NCBI GenBank assembly: GCA_947095585.1
Contig: OX352765.1
Location: 27,620,254-27,684,253 of the forward strand
Direction: 5' to 3'
From: Nephrocerus scutellatus
Taxonomy: Eukaryota; Arthropoda; Insecta; Diptera; Pipunculidae
DNA length: 64,000 bases
Both the position numbers and the translations under genes were made by a program. Positions 1 through 11,619 of the stretch are shown one piece after another (position 1 is the stretch's first letter; every line of letters begins with the position of its first letter). Under the pieces are notes generated by a model. That model searched no databases. It worked only from the letters and a program-made list of their open reading frames with translations, and was not told the origin of the DNA.

Positions 1-137
1 AGGGTAGTCCCAGAAGTACCGCATCTAACAAAGACAACACAATAAATTTGGGAAAAAATATCTATATTTCTCTACATAGTCCCCTTTTAGTTCAATACAC
101 TGTTCCCAGCTATGTTCAATAGCATCCCTGCTTAGAG
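1..137 (-). mobile_element. mariner-type transposase C-terminal fragment
   Basis: Read on the minus strand, 130-60 encodes IEHSWEQCIELKGDYVEKYR, the conserved tail of many insect mariner transposases (a C-x-x-L-x-GDYVEK pattern). The left edge of the window, AGGGTAGTCCCAGAAGTACC, reads in reverse as the GGTACTTCTGGGACTACCCT tail seen at mariner 3' ends. Only the last ~40 codons are present; the DDD catalytic core is absent or left of the window. It abuts an RNase H fragment, so one element was broken by or inserted beside the other. Confidence 0.7.
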
Positions 138-640
138 CGAGTATCGTCGAGCTCCTTAACCACATTCTGGTAACTGGATACCACAAAATTGTTCTGGCCC
201 TACTAGCTGAGTTTCTGCCCCTTTATTAGCGAGCCTATTCACTGCCTTCTATGCCAGTGTGTCCCACACCGAGTACAAACTTATATTATGGACTTCGCCA
301 AGTCTGTAAAACTTTGCCCTGCACTTTTCTACCAATTTTTACGTTATGTGGAATGCACCAAGGGCCCTTAGCCCAGCTTGGCTGTCTGTCATGATAGCTA
401 TTTCCTCCCTCATGTTTTCCTTTGCAGATTAAAGTTAGCACGTCTTTTGATGGTATATACTTGAGTACTGCCCCATTTCTTCAGAGTACTAAGTTCGTGG
501 GCTGTGGAATCCTGCACCCGTGCCTTCTGTTTTCTTTGATCCATATGTATACCATATTATGGCTCCCATATGTTTCAGTTTCTGATTTGAATTCCTTCTC
601 GGTGTTCATTTTTACCTCAAACTTTTTCTCCGTCACTTAG
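138..640 (-). mobile_element. LINE RNase H domain relic
   Basis: On the minus strand the stretch encodes pieces typical of the RNase H domain of I/LOA-like non-LTR retrotransposons: IAIMTDSQAGLRALGAFHIT near 400-340 (the DSQA motif around the third catalytic Asp) followed by HNISLY and a degraded H-T-G-I-E-G-like segment near 290-220. Stops and frameshifts interrupt it, so it is dead. It is separate from the RT relic at 1296-2570. Confidence 0.65.
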
Positions 641-1295
641 TTAAGAAGTTGTCAATTGCTGTATTTTAGTTTACGTTTCCAAGTCTAATTAATTATGCAA
701 ATGAAACCAACCTAACTATGGTTTTTAAGGGAAAATGTAACTACCTATATACACATAAGCTAGAGCAAAGACAGGTAACTGTATTTGTATATAGCTTCTA
801 GCTCGCCCTACACAATTGAACCTATCAACTATATAGAGCAAAAAATATCGAATTTCGAAGTAGTTCACAAAATTATATGACTATACTAATGAATTCCATA
901 AACAAATTAGCAAAGTTAAAAAATAGGTCTATAATTTGGTAAAAATAAAGAAAAACCTTCTAAAAACGGAAAGATTCAATACAACAGAAACAATTAATAT
1001 AAAATTTAGACTGAATTTTAAATGAGGCATCCTCTCGTTTGTTATATTTATAGAACGGATTTGTTTGTTGATTTTAATGCATTCATAATAAGAGCTTCAA
1101 AAGTACGAATATTAAAAAATTACGTGATAATATCTATCCATGTATTTATATTTTTAATTCAAGAACCAAGGAATGAGAGAACAGACGAAGGGGCGGACGA
1201 CCATTACAATATACTCGTATTATTACGGATATTAAAGGAGAAGCGCTTAAACAAACAATTGCAACTTGAAGAAAGGGTTTTTGAAAATATTCAAA
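641..1295. other. AT-rich intergenic stretch with donor-like segment
   Basis: No convincing gene. An open frame of 93 codons at 1022-1303 lacks codon bias or a recognisable domain. Bases 924-1026 are duplicated almost perfectly (102 of 103) at 4654-4756. Confidence 0.6.
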
Positions 1296-2570
1296 TTATT
1301 TAATAATAATATAAAATTTTATTATCATAATTTTAATATTGCATACTAAGCTTGGTTTCATTCGCACAATAACGTCTATATCTTCTTGGCCCGTTTTCCG
1401 ATGAAGTTCGTTGTTGGATATACGATTGGGCCAGAAGATCCTCAAGATGATACGTAGGCATTTGTTGACGAAAGATTGCAGCTTGCGCGTGGTAGTGGTA
1501 TCCACCTTCCAAGTACTACACCCATACAACAGTACTGATTCGACGTTGGAGCGGAACAGTCGAAGCTTAATTCTTTAGCTGAAATCATTACTTCTCCAGA
1601 CTTTCGAAAGCATTCCCAACGCAGCCCTTACTTTCTCGATTTTGCTGAACAGATCCAGTTCGGTGCTATCGCGATCAGCCGAGACCACACTTCCTAGGTA
1701 TAGAAAGTTGTCAACTTTTTCGACTACCTGTCCAGCAACGTTGAGCTGAGAGCGGGTGTTAGGAGTGTTCAGGGCTTTTGTTTTGGTAGTGTTTATCTTG
1801 AGCCCCACTTTGCTTGCTTCGGTTTTTTAGATTTTGGGCCATCATGTGAAGGTCCATTATCCGATGTGAGAGCAGGCAAACATCGTCAGCGTAGTCTAGG
1901 TGTTTAACGTAAGTTGTCATATTCCATCGAATTCCAATGCTCCCTACCGTCAGTGCTGCACGGAGTACATCGCTGATGACCACCAAGAATAACAGCGGTG
2001 ATAGTATGCATCCCTGACGTACTCCACTTTGGACTTCAAATTCCTCGGACACCTTACCGTTGTGTATGACGTGACATTTACTTCTTTCGTGTGTAGCTTT
2101 GATAATAGCTATACGCTTTTCTGGAATACCTCTCTTGGCTACGGCTCCAGTTTCCACAGCCCATCAGATTTCCCTTTTATGGAAGCTTGACGATCGTCCC
2201 TGTTTTCCACTCTTGGGGAAATTGATCATTTTCCCACGCTCTCCGTATGAGCGGGTGTAGAAGATCAGCCGAATATTGGATAATTTCGGCAGTGATGCTG
2301 TCAATACCCACCGCTTTATTTTTCTTTAGAGACTTGATTGCTGCTATTATTTCGGTTTTACTGGGAAGTCCAGTGCGAATTCAGGAATTTATCTCTTCGG
2401 AAGATTCTCGAGATCATATCACCATCGTCTAAGTGGTTAAGGACTGTAGCGAAATGTTCTCTCCATCTAGTGAGCTGCTCCTCATCCGACATAAGAAGGT
2501 CACCATCTAAACTCTTCACTAGATGTTATTTGGAGTTCCGACATATTTTCCTCTGATGACAAAACTATTT
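1296..2570 (-). mobile_element. RTE-like LINE reverse transcriptase relic
   Basis: Minus-strand frames, 5' to 3', show: a degraded P-x-x-W-K-T-G-T-I-V-K-L-P stretch (about 2210-2170); GVRQGCILSPLLF (RT block with Q-G-C near 2020); HLDYADDVCLLSHR with the catalytic YADD near 1893-1882; a thumb-like part ending VDNFLYLGSVVSADRD (about 1720-1675); and the C-terminal KLQSFVNKCLRIILRIFWPN segment near 1480-1420. Frames change several times, so the element is inactive. The C-terminal LYGxxxW...KLxxFxxKCLRxIL pattern suggests an RTE-type clade. The endonuclease domain is missing. A related relic lies at 9960-11060. Confidence 0.8.
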
Positions 2571-2981
2571 ATTAAAAGTTGGTAGTGATCCGGCACCAGG
2601 GTCGAGGGGATATCCCATATACATTTCTTCAAAATTAACTCGATTTAATTCAAACACATGTCACACATGTTAATCTCTGGTTAGGGAATTTATATGAAAA
2701 ATTTAAATATAAATAAGTTAAGTTCAACGCATTTGTATGATTGTATATGTGGTATGCTTATATGTTGTATGGAACTATATAAAAAATAGTAATAGCCCAC
2801 ATCTACGTAACTGCAATCTCCATCTACCACAAAATACATCTTTGTTGTGCAAATGTAACATAATATTCACAACAGATTGCATAAAAAATTATTTTGCTCC
2901 AAAGTGCGAAGAAACCTTAAGAAAACCACACAGTAAAAAGTGATAGTAGTTCTTCACGTACAATACGAGCAATTTCTTTGC
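2571..2981. other. AT-rich upstream region of the small secreted gene
   Basis: No repeat or gene recognised. It holds the proximal upstream DNA of the gene starting at 3083. Confidence 0.5.
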
Positions 2982-2988
2982 TATAAAA
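2982..2988 (+). promoter_or_regulatory. TATA box of the small secreted gene
   Basis: TATAAAA lies 101 bases before the ATG at 3083. It implies a start site near 3010-3015 and a 5' leader of about 70 nt, ordinary for a small dipteran cuticular gene. Confidence 0.7.
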
Positions 2989-3082
2989 CCGATTTGAACA
3001 TTGGAGTAAATCATCAAACGCACTTGTAAGCCACACAGTCAACAAGACCAACGCAACGCGCAATCAAGTCACCGCAATCAAC

Positions 3083-3344
3083 ATGTTCAAATTTGTAAGA
3101 CAACAACTACTAAAAGGACACCATCCATCTAAAATACTAATTGATTCTATATTTTCAGTTGGTATTCTTCTGTCTGTTTGCATTCGCATTCGCTGAGCCA
3201 GGATATCTTGCTCCAACCCTCCGGTTGGCTCATGCCCCACTCGCATTGTCGTTGCCAGCACCAATCCTAACCACTGCACACATTGCTACTCCATTAGTGC
3301 ATAGCGGTGGACTTCTTCACGGCATTGGTCATGGATTGTATTAA
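3083..3344 (+). CDS. small secreted cuticular/Nplp3-like protein
   Basis: Two exons: 3083-3094 (codons MFKF) and 3159-3344, joined across a 64-base intron with donor GTAAGA and acceptor ATTTTCAG. The join is in phase 0 and yields 65 residues. The N-terminus MFKFLVFFCLFAFAFAEPGY is a signal peptide with likely cleavage after the Ala before EPG. The mature part is short and rich in Ala, Pro, Leu, His and Gly (repeated A-H-A-P / A-H-I-A-T-P, then GGLLHGIGHGLY). An intron right after four codons beginning MFK is the hallmark of many fly cuticular and neuropeptide-like precursor genes, several of which cluster at Drosophila 72E from memory (Nplp3 and the small CG130xx genes). Function is inferred only: a secreted structural cuticle component, or less likely a peptide precursor. 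There is no R&R chitin-binding domain. Flanking TATA box and poly(A) signals support a real gene. Confidence 0.8.
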
Positions 3345-3456
3345 ATAGAAAAGCGAAGGAGAGATCTTAACTGAGATTCATGCAAATTGGATTATTGTTT
3401 TTATTTGCTCCTGTTGTTTGGATTATAAAACTGACTTCTGGTACAGTAGTTGATAA

Positions 3457-3470
3457 AATAAATAAAATAA
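3457..3470 (+). promoter_or_regulatory. poly(A) signals of the small secreted gene
   Basis: Overlapping AATAAA hexamers about 115-125 bases after the stop codon at 3342-3344, followed by a T/GT-rich stretch. Confidence 0.6.
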
Positions 3471-3539
3471 ATTTTTCGTGTACAAGTTTTTGTTTTTAAC
3501 TCCTTTGGAAGGATTACCTACTTTGGTACGAGTTTTTAT

Positions 3540-3960
3540 ATGATCTCTGTGGCAGTGGTGGTAGTACGCATTTTATAGATAACTCCTCGGAGGTTCAGCG
3601 GCATCATAGGATTTATCAAATTCTCCCGAATGAGTTGGCTAGGACACGTCAAAACATAAGCAAAAGAGTCATTCAAAGACAACCAGCCGGGAGAGACTTA
3701 GACTATGGTAGTGAGATGACATGGGCATCTGCATAATCAGGAATTTCGAATTTCGTCAATGAAAATGAAAGCTAGACAGTGCAAAAGTAGTAGAATACTA
3801 ACTTTTTGGCGTATTGAGAGTAAACTTTCAAGGTCCATCTTGAATAAAACGTACGAAACAATGTTACGTGTTCTTTTACTATCTCTTAAGGGACAGTAGT
3901 CTTAGCACACGTTTTACAGACAATCCTTAGAGACTCAGTGGCTTCAACATATTGTTACGA
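3540..3960 (+). repeat. degraded LINE-tail-like repeat, copy 1
   Basis: Resembles 7085-7450 (shared block near 3828-3875 and 7388-7440: TTCAAGGT...GGAATAAAACG-like). The frame at 3630 reads MSWLGHVK, a motif found near the C-terminus of some LINE proteins. Assignment to a LINE tail is tentative. Confidence 0.35.
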
Positions 3961-4005
3961 AATTTAGGGTTACTAAAGAGTTTCTAATTAATTTTGTAAA
4001 GAAAA

Positions 4006-5056
4006 AAACAACCCATAAAAATTAAAATTTTTCATCTAAATTCTCTAATCGCAGAAATTGATATGGGAGCCCCTCAATCCTGGGCCATTTTATTTTTATT
4101 GTAGGAGAAAATCATCGAAACAGACATTTGACATCAGATGTTAAAATTGAAAATGCTCAGATCATTTTATTCTGAGCACGTAGAGCACGCTCATACTCTG
4201 AGCAAATAAGAAACACGAGCAGTTATCTTGAGAACTCTTTGACTGCTCTGAACTAATTTATGAAAACGCGAAATGACAGAATATTGTGAAAACTTGTTGT
4301 TCTATCTGTAAGTTGATATCGACAACAAAAAAAACGACATCAATCAAAATACAATTCAGTAAATAAAAAATGTAAGTTGAATTAAGCATAAAACATTTAT
4401 GTCTCGTTTCATTTGCTGGGTTCATTTGTGCGTGCGCTAAGATTTCTCTCTCTCTCTCCACCACCAACAAAACCATGCAGCGCAGCCGACTGCGCAGCAC
4501 ACACCGCACACAGTCCATAAAGGGCGACGAATATCTGATGCCAGTACAGATATTTAAAAAATGTATAAGGGCCTTGCGGCCGAACCCGGGACCCGATCAC
4601 TACCAAATTTTCGAAAAAGTATTGTTTATTGGGTATACACATGTGTGTCTGTGTAGGTCTATAATTTGGTAAAAATAAAGAAAAACCTTCTAAAAACGTA
4701 AAGATTCAATACAACAGAAACAATTAATATAAAATTTAGACTGAATTTTAAATGAGAAATGACCCGATCACTACCAAATTTTCGAAAAAGTATTGTTTAT
4801 TGGGTATACACATGTGTGTAAAATTTGAAGAAAATCGGGTAAATTTTTTAAAATGTTTGTTTGGGAGCCCCCCGACCCCGCAGCCCGAGGGGCCTCAAAA
4901 TTTAATAGAAAGTGTTGTCTCCGGAAATACACATGTGTGCAAAATTTCAATAAAATCGGGCCATGGGAAGTGGGTTAAAAATTGATCGCAAGAATCCACG
5001 ACAGACGACCGACCGACGACCCACGGGCAAGTGAAGTTAATATAGAGAATTTAAAA
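4006..5056 (+). repeat. dispersed repeat (TAAATTCTCT...AGAGAATTTA family), copy 1
   Basis: Starts with AACAACCCATAAAAATTAAA and TCTAAATTCTCTAATCG (4038 on) and ends GTTAATATAGAGAATTTAAA near 5053. Inside are ACACATGTGTG boxes each followed by AAAATTT and AAAATCGGG, G/C-rich spacers and a short GACC-type tandem just before CGGGCAAGTGAAG. Other copies: 9483-9930, 32263-32475, 36336-36838, 50985-51180. This copy is enlarged by unrelated DNA (roughly 4085-4530) and by the duplication at 4590-4819. No coding capacity, so non-autonomous. Confidence 0.75.
4590..4819 (+). repeat. 59-bp direct duplication flanking a 112-bp insert
   Basis: Bases 4590-4648 and 4761-4819 are identical over 59 positions. 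The 112 bases between them (4649-4760) contain 103 bases (4654-4756) that match 924-1026 with one mismatch (969 versus 4699). The insert starts with CTGTG and ends AAAT, which belong to neither source. Confidence 0.85.
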
Positions 5057-5085
5057 ATACAAGTTCGTTTATTGACAAATTACGA

Positions 5086-6600
5086 CCTTAGTTAGGTTAG
5101 GTTAGGTTGAAGTGACCGTCAGTCAAGGCCGACGCACTTAGACCATGAAGGTCCGTTGTGATACTACAAGGATCTAGACAATCCCACGCCTACTCGTTAA
5201 ACCAGTTGGAGCTTCGTATGAAGCGCAATAGACTATTAATATCAATTTGGTTTAGATCGTTGAGATCGTTGAAAAAGAACGCACCCAGATGGAGCTTCCA
5301 CCTATTCGAGAGGGCTGGGCACGTACAAAGTAGATGGAGAGTGGTTTCCTCCTCCTCCTCATCCATGCAGCTTCTGCAGAAATCGTTGGAAAAGACTCCT
5401 AGTGTCTGTTCTGTTATGACACCTATAATGCCACTAATGTGCAGTCTGTTTTGAGAGATTAAACACTTGGAGCGTTTCGGATGTAGCTTGGGCCAGTTCT
5501 GCTTCGTTGCTATGCAGGTTGTACCGTTTGACCATCATAATTAGTTTTTATTATAGCATCCCATTTAAACATGAGTTTGCACGTAGCGATCGGCATGCCT
5601 AGAGAACCATATTCAGGCAATAGGGGTAGTGTGGTTCCATGTTTGCCGAATTAATCGGCCATGCAGTTACCAGGAATGTCTCTATGCCCCGGCACCTAGC
5701 ACAGGTGAATGTTGAATTGCTCCGCCATCTCCTCAAGAGACGATCGGCAATTCCGGGCCAGAATTGAATTAGTGGAGACAGATTCCATGGACTTTAGCGT
5801 AGCCTGGCTATCCGAGAAAATGTGGATATCCTTAGCAGATATGACATTACTCTTCAGCCAAGACAAGACTTCCTTAATAGCCATGCTTTCCGCCTGGAAA
5901 ACACTACAGTGATCAGGAAGACGGAAAGAGAGACTTAGATTTAATCTTTTTGAAAAGACACCTCCGCAAACCCCTTCATCAGTTTTCGACCCGTCTGTAT
6001 AGAAATGAATTCCTTCATTTCCCAAGTAGATACCTTCCTCCCAAGAAGACCTGGAGGGGATGGTAACCTGGAAGTTTTTGTTGAAGTGGAGCTGCGCAAA
6101 TGGTATAGTAAGTTGACCACTGAGAGATTGCTCAGACGCGAGTAGCCGCGCTTGCAGCCAGTTGTCGGCCGAAGATGTCGAGTGTTGTACGAAGCGCTCC
6201 GCTCACACAAAAACAAGCTGATCTTTGGACTCTGTTTAGTTTGCTGCGATTGATCGCTTTATCTAATGCAGTCCACCAAACAGCCACACCGTATAGCAGA
6301 ATAGGTCTGACTACTGATGTACACAGCCAATGAGTAATATGCGGTTGTAGACCCCATTTACTTCCTATGGCTTTTTTGCTTGAGAAGAGTGCCACTGTGG
6401 CTTTTTGGACTCTTTCTTGTATGTTGGGCTTCCAGCTCAGCTTTCTATCCAGAATAAGACCAAGAATTTGGCCTTATCGGAGAAAGTCAAGCTTGTGCCC
6501 TTGATGGACGGAGGATTGACAAGTGGGATTTTTTATTTCCTCGTAAAGAGGACAAGTTCGGTTTTTTGGGGGTTTACCCCTAGACCACAATGATCTGCCC
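5086..6600 (-). mobile_element. I/LOA-like LINE fragment (RT end plus RNase H)
   Basis: Minus strand, in order: NPKKTELVLF-like end of RT near 6590-6540; ALFSSKKAIGSKWGL and VVRPILLYGVAVWWTALDKA (about 6395-6270); a linker; then RNase H with IHFYTDGSKTDEG (6012-5974; first catalytic Asp in TDGS), FQAESMAIKEVL (Glu) and DIHIFSDSQATLKSME (Asp). A Cys-rich tail lies near 5400-5340. The left end, read in reverse, closes with three TTAGG-type units (5093-5108). Several frameshifts make it a pseudogene. Relatives: 20084-21590, 21740-22540 and 25530-26715. Confidence 0.85.
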
Positions 6601-7084
6601 AGCTTATCAGCTTAGTTCACAACCTTTGTTCACAACCAACAAAAATTCATACAGTTGATTACTTATTATTCACACAACTAACACTTACGAGTATATTCAC
6701 TATATCACCTTTATTCACATGTACCACTGCTCTATCTGCTTGAAAGTACTATGGTACAAATTCAAATGTTAACTAACTCACTGCGACAAAGTATGGGGTA
6801 TTTATAACTAGTCAACAGTTTCGAGAATGTTCTACTCTTTTCTATTCTATTCTGTTCCATTTGAGCCATCTAGCAAATACCAGAACATACTGGTAAATTC
6901 TTATATAAAACTCAACATATAACTTTTATATACAAGTGCAACTACATATATCGTAAAAGTATTACAATTTACTGAACCTAAATATATGCAATGGATTTTG
7001 GTGATTTCTTAATTCTAATACAATTCAATACAATGCTTACTTTTAAACAACTGAGTGCTGTAAAATGTACTAAATCTGTTGTCG
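6601..7084. other. AT-rich intergenic DNA
   Basis: No open frame or repeat that I can assign. Confidence 0.5.
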
Positions 7085-7450
7085 TAACAATGTTTATCAA
7101 GCCAATTGAGGTGACCATGGAACACTACAGATGATAAACAAAAAAAGTCTCTCAATGACAACCAACCAGTAGTAGCCAGTAAATTGTAAGAATAGACCTT
7201 GACTACACTGGCGTGAAAACATGGGCCTCTAAGAAGATATGCGGCATATAGGATGTCAAAACTGGACTAAACAAGGTTTTATTGATAGTGCGGGAGGTGA
7301 ATTCCTGAGTTGAATATACAAGCTAGAGAGTAAGAAAGAAGGAGAATCCCAACTTTTTGAAGTTAAACTTCCTTAGATTAAACCTTCAAGGTATAGCTGG
7401 AATAAAACGCATGAAACCATGTAACACATGCAACCAAGTAACGCATAGAA
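7085..7450 (+). repeat. degraded LINE-tail-like repeat, copy 2
   Basis: Shares interrupted blocks with 3540-3960, including CTCAATGACAACCAACCAG versus TTCAAAGACAACCAGCCGG, and the GAATAAAACG block. A weaker third match begins near 8611 (TGACCATCGAAACACTACGG versus TGACCATGGAACACTACAG at 7108). Confidence 0.35.
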
Positions 7451-9482
7451 ACGTACAAATAATCACTCAATACTTTGGTGGTAAAAAAAAGAAGCCCCAC
7501 CTCATCTGGGTTTGAAAGAAAAAAAATTCTAAATGGTAGAAAATTAACTCAGAGTTAAGACAATATAGATTTAAAATGTGTATAAATATTGATACTAAAT
7601 TCTTTAAGTATTTAAAGAGATAAATACACAGGATAGGAAAATTAATGAAAAACGGAAACCGATAAATAGATAAACTTAATAATTCTATTTGCAGAAAGGG
7701 AAAATGTTGTGAGAAAACTATAATTTCATATCATTAAAACATAGCTTAACATAAATTATCCCTTCTAGAAAAATCCTAATCTCTATTCGTGATAAATAAC
7801 ATTTAACAACAATTCATAAAAAATTAGCCAGTAGGCTGCAGTCTCCGAAAAAGGAGGTCAATGCACCACCAAAAAACTAAGCAAATTTGAAATATAAACA
7901 AACCGTCTAAGGAAGAAAAACATCCTGGGTGTTCCTCAAACGTTACGTTCATCCCTCTTATCGCACTAACAGACAGACAAAACAACTTTCACTCTTTTCA
8001 CATTCAGTCGTCATGACATCATATCCCCCATATTCCTTGAAGTTGCTCCAGCGCGCATGTCCTTTTATAAAAGTACTAATAACGTGTCCTTGTTCAGATT
8101 TTTTTTTATCTCATCTTAGAAAAAAAAACAACTTAAGGGATGCTTTTGATGTCTGATGGGATTACTTTTGAATGTTCAATGTTTCTCTGGAAAATTTAAT
8201 TGATTTTTGAAAAACAATAAAAAACATAATTGGATAACGAGGAAACACACACAAAAGCACGCATACGCCATCGGTAACGTAGTACTACTTTGCTTGAGTA
8301 GGATATACAGAGCAGCTTGTTGACACACTTCTAGAATTGGAAACAGTAATCTGAATGATACTTCTCCATTCTTTTCAGTGTTTGTAAACAAAGGGTACAT
8401 TCCAACCACAGAGGTACAGACACTTTCAATTTACTACAACTTTTTTTTCAATGAAAATTTCTTCATATTTTAAAACCGAACTTACATGTGTGATTTTTTT
8501 GTTTGCTTTAAAAGAAATTCCGAATTTGTTTAGAATCGTACGAGTAGTATACTTTTTTAACTAACACAGTTTATCTATAGAACTTCCACTTTTTACTAAT
8601 ATTCTATTTGTGACCATCGAAACACTACGGACTGAGCAGCAGTTAACTGAACAATTATGATGACGGAATTCAACTGAAACACAAATCAACAAAAAGTTAG
8701 AGACGACCAGGAAAAGTGTAGCGAAATCAAAGCTTTTTGATATCAGACTTTTAGGGGGTGAGAAAGGGTGTGATGTCTGTACTCAGTGTTTTGTTGGTTT
8801 CTATTTTGTGTTCTAGAAAAAAAAAAAAAGGCAAAGCACTTTCGTTTAGAATCGCCCTTAAAGAATAATTTCGCATGTGATGTTATAGAAAGCGCTCCAA
8901 GGGATGTTTAAGCGTTTTCAAAAATCTTGCAACAGCACACAGATGGAAGTGTTTGTGGTATATTAAATTTATTAGACCAAGAGACCAGGACCGGACATCA
9001 CCTCAGTTGTAGGACTAAAAAGAACAGAATTTTAAAATCATGTCCGTTTGTCTAAATGTGTGCGTGATTCTAGGTATTTGTTAAATTCAACAACTAGCTC
9101 AAAGGTATACGCCGTAAATATTATGGATACGATTTTGGTTTGATTTATTTTTGTAAGTCTGTAGTGTTGTAAGAAACATCCCAGAACTGAAGACTGCCAC
9201 CAACTTTTCCTGCAGCTATGTTAATTGGAAACATAAAGTTTCACCCAACAAACAAACACAGACATAGCAAACGGAAAAAAGTTCTTTCAAGTCTTTCTCT
9301 TCAGGTGATAAAGTGTTCTATGCTTCTAGTTCCAGAAAGATGTTAGAGTCACGTTCATTACCTGTAAAAATTACAGTAGAGGGAACTACATTTGGATATT
9401 TTAAATATATATCAGGCGTAAGGTGAAAAGTATTGACAGGCAAGTAGAAATCCCCCGTTATACAATTAAATGGTCATCTTTT
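7451..9482. other. AT-rich intergenic DNA
   Basis: About 2 kb without a gene. Short A or T runs (for example 8816-8829) and a weak repeat trace at 8611-8790 are all I can see. Confidence 0.5.
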
Positions 9483-9930
9483 TTAAATTCTATGTATTAA
9501 CTTCACGTGCCCGTGGTTGGCCGGCGGACCAAATCTTATGATCAATTTTTAACCTACTTCCTAAAGCCCAATTTTATTCAAACTTTGCGCACATGTATAT
9601 CGTCGATGACAACATTCTCTCGGACGGGGGCTCCCATGCAAATATTTTACAAAATTTACCCGATTTTTTTTAAATTTTATACAAATGTGTATCTCCGATG
9701 GAAAACACTTTTTGTAAAATTTTTGAAGTGATCGGGCCTTTTTTATTAAAAAAAAATACCCGCTTTTTTTTAATTTTATACACTTGTCTATCTTCGATTG
9801 ACAACACGTTTTGTAAAAACTTTGAAGTGATCGTACCCGGGGCCGAGGGGCTCCCATATAATTTTTTTGGAAATTAGCCCGATTTTTTTCAAACTTGGCA
9901 CATATTTGTTTCTTTGACTAGAGAATTTTC
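9483..9930 (-). repeat. dispersed repeat (TAAATTCTCT family), copy 2
   Basis: Reverse orientation: begins TATTAACTTCACGTGCCCG (right end of the element read backwards), then a GTTGGCCGGCGG tandem remnant, GATCAATTTTTAACC, and three rounds of CACATGT...GAAGTGATCG-like units. The internal ACATGTG/AAATTT unit is expanded compared with 36336-36838. Confidence 0.7.
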
Positions 9931-9959
9931 TTCTAGATCCTTGCGGATTCTATTTGAAT

Positions 9960-11060
9960 GATGCCATTTTGGCAACGTCTTTTGCTCGACAAATCCATTT
10001 CTATTTCTTCCGGCGTATTTCAAAGTTTTGGGATTTCAGTGTTAATAGATCACCGTTAGAAATGTAGTTGGGCCAAAAGATTCCACATATTCTTCTCAAA
10101 TATTTATTGATGAAGATTTGGAGTCTTTTTGTTGATGCTTGTGTTACTTTCCAAGTTTCGCACACATAGAGAATTACTGATTGTACGCTCGAAATATTAT
10201 TTTGATATTACTTGCGAGCGCCATATTTTTGCAGTTTGAAATATGCATACCTGGCTTTGTTGAATCGTGACGTAATCGAGATCATTTAGCTTCTGAAATA
10301 GGCGCCATTGTATACCGTTCGACGCATCAATATCACACTATCTTGGACAATCAAAAAGAGTTAAGGTGAGAGAACGCACACTTGTTGTACTCCTTTGTTG
10401 ATAGTAAATTTGTAACTGCCCTTGCCTTTGTACCTAACAATGCAAGCCGCATCTCGATAAAGCTCTTGAATCAGATCTATGGTTGTTTGTGCTATTCCGC
10501 AGTTTTGCAGCGCCTTCCAAATGGCGGAGCTTGTGATATGGTATCGAAAACTCTCTCGAAATTGACGAATAATAAGAAGATGGGTGATATTCATTCAACA
10601 GACTCCTCGACGATGATTCTGATGCTATTTATGGGATCAACACATAATCTATTGGCTCCAAATGCTGCCTGTTCCGATCGCAATATATTTTTAATCCGAT
10701 CTAAAATAAAGAATGCTAACACTGTTTGTATTGTGTTTAACAATGTAATTTTTTTTATGGTTCGCCACGATGACACTACATTTTCAACAATCAGGGATAA
10801 TATTTGTATTTCACGTGTCGCGTAGTATTGGGTCAATCGCGCGCGCAATAATGTTAGAGCTGCATTTAAAGAGCACGGCCCGGTGTTTTCTTTATTTTAT
10901 TTTTTTTAATTGCAGCTTCAAATTCATCACTACTAGGTGGTAGGGACAACTCTCTGTCTTTGTCCGGGAAGAAGGTTTTCCGATACATCGGGAGCACTTG
11001 AGTCCTCAAAAAGTTTTCTTTCCAGCGGGAAAGAGGCTGTTGCTCAGTCACGCCTCTCCG
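9960..11060 (-). mobile_element. RTE-like LINE relic, second copy
   Basis: Minus strand shows LSRWKENFLRTQ near 11030-11000 (region ahead of RT), QAAFGANRLCVDPINSIRII (about 10670-10610; G-F-R-x-x-R-S-type block), AIWKALQNCGIAQTTIDLIQ followed by VQQVCVLSP in the place of RQGCVLSP (about 10520-10361), and a C-terminal INKYLRRICGIFWPN-like segment near 10110-10060. The YADD block is lost. It resembles 1296-2570 in domain style. Confidence 0.7.
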
Positions 11061-11619
11061 TTCTGCCTCTAAGGAAATGTTGTTTGTATAAGGCTCTCGA
11101 TCTCGATAATTTTCCGAACTCTACTTTCTATCTGGTTATAGTCCCTTTTCAGGTTTTTCTGCTACTGATTTGCAGCTAGAGTCGATGTTATATCATATTG
11201 TTATTTGCGTTGATTTTGCAAGGCGGGAACTTACTTCCGATCTATATGCCTCCTCTATGGCTGGATCCTTTAGTTTCATTACGTCATACTTTTTTCTGAA
11301 TGATCAACTAGTTTGTATTATTTAATTGAATGTCAATTGTCATAAAATGATAATATTTCTAAGCACGATAAATATTATCGTTTAGATAAAGACTTTAAGT
11401 TTTATTTTTGTACCTGTGCGCGTCCCTGCATGCGGGAACGAATGACATTGGCAATTATTATACTGAAAAAGGAACAACGACTTTAGATAAATGCAAAATT
11501 TTTAATTTTAAAAAGGAAGTAATAGTAAATTTAATATTTTTACTTGTACTCTCGATGAAGAACCATTTAGCTTTTAAGATATGATTGCATGCATATCACT
11601 AAAAGCATCTTTTTAGACT
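11061..11619. other. AT-rich intergenic DNA
   Basis: No gene or repeat recognised. Confidence 0.45.

Noticed and set aside
10382..10825. 147-codon plus-strand open frame
   Set aside because: It lies antisense to the RTE-like LINE relic, whose minus-strand frames carry recognisable RT blocks; no domain, signal peptide or splice context.
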